A DNA stretch of 11,808 bases from Alphaproteobacteria bacterium. Its GTDB lineage: Bacteria; Pseudomonadota; Alphaproteobacteria; Micavibrionales; Micavibrionaceae. The notes under the pieces are model-generated. The model was not told where the DNA came from. It saw nothing but the letters and a program-made list of their open reading frames with translations, and did no database searches. Location of the stretch: positions 1 to 11,808 of the forward strand of contig JAGLKL010000021.1 of the NCBI GenBank assembly GCA_023141075.1, given 5' to 3'. The position numbers and the translations under genes were made by a program. This document shows positions 5,999 to 11,808 of the stretch, piece after piece; position 1 is the stretch's first letter; each line of letters begins with the position of its first letter.

Positions 5999-8084
5999 AC
6001 CCACCCCGGAAATACCGAATTGCCTGATCGCGCTCAAATAAGTAGAGAAGCGTCTTTAACGATACGCCACGACGAGTATCTAATTCAGGACTCTTGCTGA
6101 TAATTAATTTTGCGTCATCACGCGCCGTTGCCAGTAACTCACCATGAACTGTCATATCCGCCAAGGCGAAGTCAGTAACACCGCTTTGCTTGGTTCCCAG
6201 AATATCGCCGCTTCCACGCAGTTCTAGGTCTTTTTCAGCAATCAAAAACCCGTCTTCTGTCTCGCGCATGATGCTCAAACGCTCCTTGGCAATCTCTCCA
6301 AGTGGCCCTGAATACACCAAAAAGCAATAAGATTGCTCCGCGCTCCGACCAACACGCCCGCGTAGCTGGTGTAATTGAGACAAACCAAAGCGCTCTGCAT
6401 GTTCAATTACCATAATTGTGGCTTCAGGCACATCTACGCCGACTTCAATCACTGTTGTTGCGACAAGGATATCCAGATTACCTCCAGCGAACGCAGTCAT
6501 CACTTCATCTTTATCGGTTGGCTTCATGCGCCCGTGTACCAGCCCTATACGTTCACCGAATTGCGCTTTTAAGATGTCATATCGCTCTTCAGCAGCGGCC
6601 AAATCCAGCACGTCCGATTCCTCAACCAGCGGACAAACCCAGTAAATCCGCACGCCCTCGGCGATTTTCCGTTTCAGTGCCGCGACAAGATCATCCAGTT
6701 TTTCCTGCGAAAACAGCATGGTTTCAACAGGCTTGCGTCCCGGAGGTTTCTCATCAAGCTTTGATATCTCCAAATCTCCGTAGGCGGTCAGAGCCAAAGA
6801 GCGCGGGATCGGAGTCGCTGTCATCACAAGGATGTCCGTCCCCTTACCTTTTGTTGAAAGCTCCATACGCTGATGCACACCAAAACGGTGCTGTTCGTCA
6901 ATCACTGCTATCCCCAGATCATGATATTCTACATCGCTCTGGAATATTGAATGCGTGCCGAGTATCACTTGCGCCGTGCCGTCCTTGATTTGTTTGAGCA
7001 TTACCTCGCGGGTTTTTCCCTTATCACGACCGGTCAGTGTCACAAAACGCACACCGGCAGCCTCAAGCCACGGTCTCAAGCTTTTTTCATGTTGACGCGC
7101 CAAAATTTCAGTAGGTGCTATAATCGCTGCCTGAGCGCCGTTTTCCACTGCATTCATCATGGCCAAAACTGCGACAATCGTCTTACCGCTGCCCACATCT
7201 CCCTGAAGCAAACGGAGCATACGCGCTTTCGCGATCATATCTTTATCGATCTCTGCCAGACAACGTGTTTGTGCGCCCGTCAGATTAAAGGGCAGTACCG
7301 CCTCAATTTTTTTGCGCAAATCCCCGGTAGATATAAAACTCCGGCCATTTATCTTGCGTCGGCGGTCGCGCACCAGAGCCAGAGTTAATTGATTAGCTAA
7401 AAGCTCGTCATAAGCAAGACGCATACGCACTTTACTTGTCGGCTCCAGATCTTTAGCGCTTTCCGGGGTGTGCAAGGAACGCACAGCGTCATCCCAGTCC
7501 GGCCAGTTCTCGCGTTTCTTATGTGCCTCATCAATCCATTCCGGCAGCTTTGGAACATAATTCAGCGCAGACTTAATGGCTTTGCGCAGGACTTTATTAG
7601 TAATTCCGGCGGTCAAAGGATAAATCGGTTCAACCGCTTCGAGGCTTTCACGCTCCTGCGGCTTAACGACTTCAGGATGCACCATCTGTATCTGGCCTTG
7701 GAAATACTCGATTTTTCCGCTGATAACACGTTCCGATCCAAGCGGCAAAAGTTTCTCGATCCAGCCCTTTTTAGCATGAAAAAACACCAGCATAACCGTC
7801 CCGCTGCCATCGGTACATTTCACGCGGTAAGGCAGGGATTTCCTTTCATTCTGATAGTGTTTTTCAACCCTCACCTGCGTGGTCAGCATCTTGCCGTTTG
7901 GAGCTTGGGATAGCGGGCAGGTAAAGCGCCTATCTATAAAATCCGCCGGCCCGTGAAACAGCAAATCCGCGACGCGCGGCCCTTCTACCAGCTTTTCAAC
8001 CAGTTTACCGTTGCGCGGCCCCAGACCGGGAAGGGTGGTTAGACCGCGAAACAAAGGATCAATCTCAAAAGGTCGTTGACTCAT
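5997..8084 (-). CDS. recG: ATP-dependent DNA helicase RecG
   Basis: A full-length 695-residue RecG, which remodels stalled replication forks and branch-migrates Holliday junctions. The N-terminal wedge domain (about 55-150) contains the OB-fold that grips the branched DNA. Superfamily 2 helicase motifs follow in order: Walker A GDVGSGKT (295-302), APTEILARQ (323-331), DEQH (396-399), TATPIPRS (422-429), LVHGRMKP (515-522), VIEVGVDVPEAT (545-556) and the arginine-finger region QLRGRVGRS (573-581). The TRG-like segment EDGFLIAEKDLELRG lies at 610-624. Length and motifs are normal and I see no damage. No Shine-Dalgarno is evident before the ATG at 8084, but the start (MSQRPFEIDPLF) suits the family. 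It converges on cysE, and it is divergent from an sdhE remnant and, further on, from mfd. Confidence 0.97.
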   Translation of the reverse strand: MSQRPFEIDPLFRGLTTLPGLGPRNGKLVEKLVEGPRVADLLFHGPADFIDRRFTCPLSQAPNGKMLTTQVRVEKHYQNERKSLPYRVKCTDGSGTVMLVFFHAKKGWIEKLLPLGSERVISGKIEYFQGQIQMVHPEVVKPQERESLEAVEPIYPLTAGITNKVLRKAIKSALNYVPKLPEWIDEAHKKRENWPDWDDAVRSLHTPESAKDLEPTSKVRMRLAYDELLANQLTLALVRDRRRKINGRSFISTGDLRKKIEAVLPFNLTGAQTRCLAEIDKDMIAKARMLRLLQGDVGSGKTIVAVLAMMNAVENGAQAAIIAPTEILARQHEKSLRPWLEAAGVRFVTLTGRDKGKTREVMLKQIKDGTAQVILGTHSIFQSDVEYHDLGIAVIDEQHRFGVHQRMELSTKGKGTDILVMTATPIPRSLALTAYGDLEISKLDEKPPGRKPVETMLFSQEKLDDLVAALKRKIAEGVRIYWVCPLVEESDVLDLAAAEERYDILKAQFGERIGLVHGRMKPTDKDEVMTAFAGGNLDILVATTVIEVGVDVPEATIMVIEHAERFGLSQLHQLRGRVGRSAEQSYCFLVYSGPLGEIAKERLSIMRETEDGFLIAEKDLELRGSGDILGTKQSGVTDFALADMTVHGELLATARDDAKLIISKSPELDTRRGVSLKTLLYLFERDQAIRYFRGG

Positions 8085-8122
8085 AAGGGTAAAACGCTCT
8101 TTTTAATTTATGCAATCAAAGA

Positions 8123-8145
8123 AGTTTAGCGGTTAAACTCGGTTA
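8123..8145. repeat. short inverted and direct repeats upstream of recG
   Basis: AGTTTA-gcggt-TAAACT (8123-8139) is a perfect 6-bp inverted repeat with a 5-base spacer. Overlapping it, CGGTTA occurs twice with a 10-base period (8130 and 8140). The position, about 40 bases before the recG start on its upstream side, would suit an operator. It is equally the edge of the truncated sdhE, so it could be a deletion scar. Confidence 0.3.
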
Positions 8146-8146
8146 G

Positions 8147-8269
8147 ATCGAGAGGCAATATGAAGAAATTTTGACCCGAAATGATTCTGATTTGTATAAC
8201 CGGCTGAACGGCAAGGAAACTCCGCTTGAAGATATCGCTTCCTTTGAGGTTTTTAAGCTATTACAATAA
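8147..8269 (+). pseudogene. sdhE: 5'-truncated sdhE (succinate dehydrogenase assembly factor) remnant
   Basis: The plus-strand frame ending at TAA 8267-8269 encodes about 40 residues matching the C-terminal half of SdhE: ERQYEEILTRNDSDLYNRLN, then GKETPLEDIASFEVFKLLQ. This fits the family pattern of an acidic FE-x-LLE helix followed by D-x-DLY-x-W/R-L-x-G. SdhE attaches FAD to SdhA and is usually 80-95 residues. The front half, with the RRG-x-x-E-x-D flavinylation motif, is absent. The frame has a TAG at 8144-8146 and no start codon after it, and only 60 bases separate recG from that stop. In many alphaproteobacteria sdhE lies between recG and mfd in exactly this orientation, which supports a decayed resident gene. 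Loss of function is inferred from the missing half; an intact copy could exist elsewhere. Confidence 0.72.
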
Positions 8270-8280
8270 CATAAATACGA

Positions 8281-8964
8281 TTATGCCTTGATAAAGATCG
8301 CGCGGTAAGCATAACCTCTAAACAAGGATTGAACCTCTAATGACCCTTTTTTCTCAATTTCCATCTGTTTTAGGTACGAGAGAATCTCCGGCTTGTAATA
8401 AACATGAAATTTCTTCAGCCACCAAAAGAGAAAATTACGAAAACCTTCCGGCAATTCATCCTGAGAACCGAAATCTACAATATGAATCTGTCCGCCTGAA
8501 GGCAAAAGCTTTAGTGCATGGTCAAGTGATTCGTGCCAAGGCGGAATGATAGATAGCGCATAAGAAAAGACAATCTTGTTTAAAGGCTCTTCCAATCCAA
8601 AAAGCTCTGCAGGATCAAAAGATTGGGAATAAGCCTGCTTAAGAGAGATTTTATTCTCCATCTGCGCGTGTTCCAGATTGGTCTGTGCGGTCTTGAGCAT
8701 TTCTTCAGAGGCATCGAGTCCGTAATACACGCCCCCCGGATATTTACACGCAATTTGAATGAGGTTACGCGCAGTGCCGCAGCCAATCTCACACACATGC
8801 TCGCCATCTTTGATATCAAGCGCATCAATCATCTGATCGCGACCCAATAGAAAGTATTTCCGGCTTAAATCGTAAAAATGGCGCGTCCAGCGATACATAT
8901 TATCCATGTTGATTTTTGTCTGGTCTTCGCTCTGAGGCGCAGTGTAATCCAAAGCTGTCGACAT
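8281..8964 (-). CDS. btaB: BtaB, N-methyltransferase of betaine lipid (DGTS) synthesis
   Basis: A 227-residue class I SAM-dependent methyltransferase. SAM-binding motif I is VCEIGCGTARN (57-67), the acidic end of strand 2 is YGLDAS (81-86), and later strands show FSYALSIIPPW (133-143) and HIVDFG (161-166). MYRWTRHFYDLSRKYFLLGR (23-42) and the C-terminal FRGYAYRAIF are as I recall in BtaB of Rhodobacter. The role is to add three methyl groups to the homoserine nitrogen of diacylglycerylhomoserine, giving diacylglyceryl-N,N,N-trimethylhomoserine at the inner membrane. The gene lies 27 bases downstream of btaA on the same strand, so an operon is likely. Its 3' end stops 11 bases from the end of the sdhE remnant. 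The ribosome site is weak (GAGAGA). The pairing with btaA makes the assignment much firmer than the methyltransferase fold alone. Confidence 0.88.
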   Translation of the reverse strand: MSTALDYTAPQSEDQTKINMDNMYRWTRHFYDLSRKYFLLGRDQMIDALDIKDGEHVCEIGCGTARNLIQIACKYPGGVYYGLDASEEMLKTAQTNLEHAQMENKISLKQAYSQSFDPAELFGLEEPLNKIVFSYALSIIPPWHESLDHALKLLPSGGQIHIVDFGSQDELPEGFRNFLFWWLKKFHVYYKPEILSYLKQMEIEKKGSLEVQSLFRGYAYRAIFIKA

Positions 8965-8991
8965 GTATTAAGTCTCTCTCTTAGCTGTGTA

Positions 8992-10254
8992 TTAGTCCCT
9001 TGGTTTTAGCGTATAGGTATGAAACCCGCCGTAAATTGAGGAACGGTCTTTCTCATTACGCGGCTGCGTTAGGCTCAGATCATATTCCCATGGAGAAAGG
9101 TTATCATCACTCAAAGCATCTGTGAGTGGGCTGTCTTCACCGGCGGTGCGGAAAATCACCCTCGCCTCGTCATTGGCAGATCTTAGAACAGTAGACCACA
9201 AATCGTTAAGCTGCTCATCATTCATCCAGTCCTGCGCATCAAGAAAAACAAAACAATCAAGACTTTTTGGTGTTTTAGAATTCAAATACTCGGTAATCGT
9301 AGAGTGTACGACTTTTGCCTTATCAGCATTGGCCTTAAGCGTTTCATAGTTTTCTTCTTTAAGATAACGCGGCACGGCCATACGGTTTTCCCGGTCATAC
9401 CCACGGCTAAAAGCCTGCCAAGCAAAGTAATTATCCTCAATCGGGAATTGACAGGCAAGACGTTCCAGCCGGTTTTTTAACAAAGAAGCCATATTTCCGT
9501 TGGCAGAGTAATTCAAATCGTCAAATTGAGCAGGCGGAATACCAAGTCCATATAGGGACTCAGGTTTATTACACATCATTTTGACAAATTTCTTATCAAA
9601 TAACGGAGCCAGCGTACGATCAAAAATCTCTCTTTGTTCGTCCATGGAAGTCGCTTTCAGGATATCTCGCGGGTCTTTTCCGTAAAGTTTGGCAACGCGG
9701 TGAACCATACCGATAAATGTACCTAATAGTCCAAAGCGGTAGATGTTCTTTTTGAACATATTAATCCGCCGTCCGTGCGGAACTATCTTTTTCTCCCAGT
9801 AATCATAAGTAAATTTATCCAGATTGGGAGCGATGTATGTTTCATAATTCTCAATATTTTTCGGATCATCCGCACAGCCAAAGAACAAAAAGAAGCTTTC
9901 ATAATCAGGCAGATATTTCAAAGCTGTAATTTTCAGACGTCCTAATGCCACATGCGCCGGGTTCAGGTCTACAGTCGTTACGCTGGCCGGGTTTTCTGTC
10001 AGGTAATTGAGCATATTACATCCGCCTGAGCAGATCGCCATAATATGGGTGTTTTCATCAATACGCATGGCCGAAATGTCGATTTCCGGGTCTTCCCATA
10101 TCTGAGGATATACAAAACCGCTAAATACGGCTGTAAACATACGTTCCTGCAAGCCTCTTTTGGAAATGGCCTTATTATTCTGAACAGCACTTTTTAGCAG
10201 TGCCTTGTTTGCGACGGTCTCATCATCAGTCATTAAGCTTCTATTCGAACTCAT
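8992..10254 (-). CDS. btaA: BtaA, SAM:diacylglycerol 3-amino-3-carboxypropyltransferase
   Basis: A 420-residue DUF3419-family protein. BtaA transfers the 3-amino-3-carboxypropyl group of S-adenosylmethionine to the free hydroxyl of diacylglycerol, the first step of betaine lipid synthesis. Visible signatures are VYPQIWEDPEID (48-59), the SAM-binding loop ICSGGCNML (74-82), VDLNPAHVAL (95-104), the PHGRR region near 160, and FLDAQDWMND in the C-terminal third. Length agrees with bacterial BtaA. DGTS replaces phospholipids in many bacteria under phosphate shortage. However, the upstream 100 bases show no recognisable Pho box, so control here may differ or be constitutive. AAGGGG lies about 11 bases before the ATG at 10254, a little far. 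It is divergent from mfd, with 100 bases between start codons. Confidence 0.93.
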   Translation of the reverse strand: MSSNRSLMTDDETVANKALLKSAVQNNKAISKRGLQERMFTAVFSGFVYPQIWEDPEIDISAMRIDENTHIMAICSGGCNMLNYLTENPASVTTVDLNPAHVALGRLKITALKYLPDYESFFLFFGCADDPKNIENYETYIAPNLDKFTYDYWEKKIVPHGRRINMFKKNIYRFGLLGTFIGMVHRVAKLYGKDPRDILKATSMDEQREIFDRTLAPLFDKKFVKMMCNKPESLYGLGIPPAQFDDLNYSANGNMASLLKNRLERLACQFPIEDNYFAWQAFSRGYDRENRMAVPRYLKEENYETLKANADKAKVVHSTITEYLNSKTPKSLDCFVFLDAQDWMNDEQLNDLWSTVLRSANDEARVIFRTAGEDSPLTDALSDDNLSPWEYDLSLTQPRNEKDRSSIYGGFHTYTLKPRD

Positions 10255-10269
10255 TATTCTAAAGGCCCC

Positions 10270-10297
10270 TTGAAATAGCGTAAAACATATATATAAA
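10270..10297 (+). promoter_or_regulatory. candidate promoter for mfd
   Basis: TTGAAA (10270-10275), a 16-base spacer and TATAAA (10292-10297) make a fair sigma-70-like promoter, giving a leader of about 50 bases before the mfd GTG. It overlaps the leader of divergent btaA, so the two transcripts would overlap at their 5' ends. Confidence 0.35.
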
Positions 10298-10316
10298 GGC
10301 CAATCGATATATATTT

Positions 10317-10322
10317 ATTATA
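10317..10322 (-). promoter_or_regulatory. candidate -10 box for btaAB
   Basis: Reads TATAAT on the minus strand, with TTCTGG 17 bases upstream as a poor -35. Transcription would begin near 10310, leaving a leader of about 55 bases. It lies in a conspicuously A/T-rich stretch shared with the divergent mfd promoter. Confidence 0.3.
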
Positions 10323-10354
10323 TACTCATTGATACTGGCCAGAAGGACATTGTG

Positions 10355-11808
10355 GTGCACAATACAGCGGCAGATAACCTAAATCAATCAAAACCTGACA
10401 CGTTTCTATACGGCGTACCGGAAGGCGCAGACGCGCTGGTTCTGGTGGATATTGCACGCAATGTTATGCCCAAGGATCGCGTCCTGGTTCATATTGCACT
10501 GGATGATGCGCGTATTGATGCGCTTAAAAAGTTCCTGACCTTCTTCGCCCCGGATGTAAAAGTCATTACTTTTCCTGCTTGGGACTGTCTGCCTTATGAT
10601 CGTGTTTCCCCGCACGGAGACATCATTGCGCAGCGTGTAGCAGCATTATGCACTATGCTTGACTGGAAAAGTGAAAAGAAACGCTATCCGCGCATTGTCC
10701 TAACCAATATAAACGCAGCGCTCCAACGCACAATGCCGCAGCATATTTTACAAGATGCAAGCTTTAGCGCCAAAGTCGGGGGCAGCATCGATACCGGGCA
10801 TTTATCACAATATTTAACCCAAAACGGCTATATCCGCAGCGATACGGTACGTGAGCCGGGGGAGTATGCTTTGCGCGGTGGGATTGTTGATTTATTCCCG
10901 TCAGGCTACGAAGATCCCGTTCGCCTCGATTTATTCGGCGATGAAATAGAAAGCATAAAAACCTTCGATCCGCTTAGTCAGCGTACGCAAAATAACCTGA
11001 AACAAATTATATTGCACCCTGCCAGAGAGTTTTTCCTGAATAAAGAAACAATCTCACGCTTTCGTGCCGGATACCGCGAGACCTTTGGCGCACAGCAAAA
11101 GAGTGATCCGCTATATAATGCTGTAAGCGAAGGGCGTAAATATAATGGCATGGAACACTGGTTGCCGCTGTTTCATGAGCAGATGGAAACGCTGTTTGAT
11201 TATATTCCGAATGCACAAATCACCTGTGATTTTCATACTCCTGATGCCTATCATAAGCGAATTGACCAGATACAGGATTTCTATGAAGCACGCTGTACGC
11301 TCGCAAAAGGAGCACAAAAAAACGGCAATAAACAACAAATATCCGGCAGCATTTATAATCCCGTCGAACCGCAGAAACTGTATTTGTTGCAGGAGGAATG
11401 GGATGCGCTTACTCATAATATAACGGTGTTTTCTCCCTTTGGTGCTCCGGAACAAAAGGGAATGGACGATAATGGTGCACAAACAGGCCGTAATTTCTCA
11501 GATATTCGCGCTTTGCCGGATGGTGATGTGTTCGCAGAGTTCAAAACCCACATACTGAAGTTGAACGGGAAGGGTGTACAGGTCTTTGTTGCGGCCTATA
11601 GTGAAGGCTCCAAGGCGCGGCTGCGTGGGCTGATGGAAGCTGCGGATATAAAGAAAATAACAGATATTCTGCACTATAAAGATGCAAAAAAACTAAAGCC
11701 GGGAGTTATTGGTTTATGCGTTATCCCCTTGGAAAACGGGTTTAAAACCGAGCATGTTGCATTTATAACCGAACAAGACATACTTGGCGACCGCCTTGCA
11801 CGAAAAAC
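10355..11808 (+). CDS. mfd: transcription-repair coupling factor Mfd, N-terminal part
   Basis: An open frame runs from a GTG to the right edge, giving about 484 codons of a protein normally near 1150 residues. Mfd removes RNA polymerase stalled at DNA lesions and recruits UvrA. The part seen covers the UvrB-like domains and domain 3. Clear segments are ITFPAWDCLPYDRVSPHGDI (about residues 70-89), REPGEYALRGGIVDLFPSGY (about 167-186) with RLDLFGDEIESI following, and ITEQDILGDRL just before the edge. That is where the RNA polymerase-interacting domain should begin; the translocase motifs lie outside the window. AGAAGGA at 10341-10347 is seven bases from GTG 10355; GTG 10352 is an in-frame alternative with a four-base gap. 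There are no internal stops or frameshifts. Confidence 0.94.
   Translation, partial: MHNTAADNLNQSKPDTFLYGVPEGADALVLVDIARNVMPKDRVLVHIALDDARIDALKKFLTFFAPDVKVITFPAWDCLPYDRVSPHGDIIAQRVAALCTMLDWKSEKKRYPRIVLTNINAALQRTMPQHILQDASFSAKVGGSIDTGHLSQYLTQNGYIRSDTVREPGEYALRGGIVDLFPSGYEDPVRLDLFGDEIESIKTFDPLSQRTQNNLKQIILHPAREFFLNKETISRFRAGYRETFGAQQKSDPLYNAVSEGRKYNGMEHWLPLFHEQMETLFDYIPNAQITCDFHTPDAYHKRIDQIQDFYEARCTLAKGAQKNGNKQQISGSIYNPVEPQKLYLLQEEWDALTHNITVFSPFGAPEQKGMDDNGAQTGRNFSDIRALPDGDVFAEFKTHILKLNGKGVQVFVAAYSEGSKARLRGLMEAADIKKITDILHYKDAKKLKPGVIGLCVIPLENGFKTEHVAFITEQDILGDRLARK

Noticed and set aside
6416..7913. Plus-strand open frames opposite recG
   Set aside because: They lie wholly within a motif-complete recG and have low-complexity, unfamiliar translations.
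8130..8171. A second frame reading RLNSVRSRGNMKKF that resembles the missing SdhE RRG region, which would imply a simple frameshift
   Set aside because: It uses the same bases as the C-terminal-half frame (ERQYEEIL), so it cannot be the preceding part of the same protein. The likeness is by chance.
1..11808. tRNA/rRNA genes, CRISPR arrays, transposases, IS ends
   Set aside because: No cloverleaf with a TTC loop, no regularly spaced repeats and no transposase motif were seen on either strand. The only large repeat is the ASST duplication.

Overview
The window most likely comes from a moderately AT-rich alphaproteobacterium. The basis is the neighbourhood recG, a broken sdhE and mfd, with a DUF502 membrane protein, a serine acetyltransferase and the betaine-lipid genes btaA/btaB. 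This is inference from gene content and order; there is no rRNA or other taxonomic marker here.

Left part (1-4202) looks like an accessory sulfation locus. A small secreted or membrane protein runs off the left edge on the minus strand. Head-to-head with it is a PAPS-type sulfotransferase (251-1402, +). Two tandem, closely related minus-strand copies of a membrane-anchored ASST-type arylsulfotransferase follow (1379-2662 and 2812-4095). The two copies form a direct repeat of about 1.39 kb that includes the promoter region of each. The locus thus pairs a cytosolic PAPS-dependent enzyme with two predicted periplasmic, PAPS-independent enzymes whose four catalytic positions all appear conserved.

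Middle part (4437-8084) holds core genes: a DUF502 two-helix membrane protein and an EpsC/CysE-type serine O-acetyltransferase in a probable two-gene operon, converging on recG.

Right part (8085-11808): between recG and mfd lies a 5'-truncated remnant of sdhE (FAD assembly factor of succinate dehydrogenase), then the minus-strand btaA-btaB operon for the phosphorus-free betaine lipid DGTS, then the first ~484 codons of mfd, which runs off the right edge. In many alphaproteobacteria an intact sdhE sits between divergent recG and mfd, so btaBA probably entered here, or a rearrangement brought it in, with loss of the front half of sdhE.

The strongest leads are the sulfotransferase/duplicated-ASST cassette with uneven divergence between copies, and the sdhE scar beside btaBA. 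No tRNA, rRNA, CRISPR array, transposase or recognisable IS end was seen.
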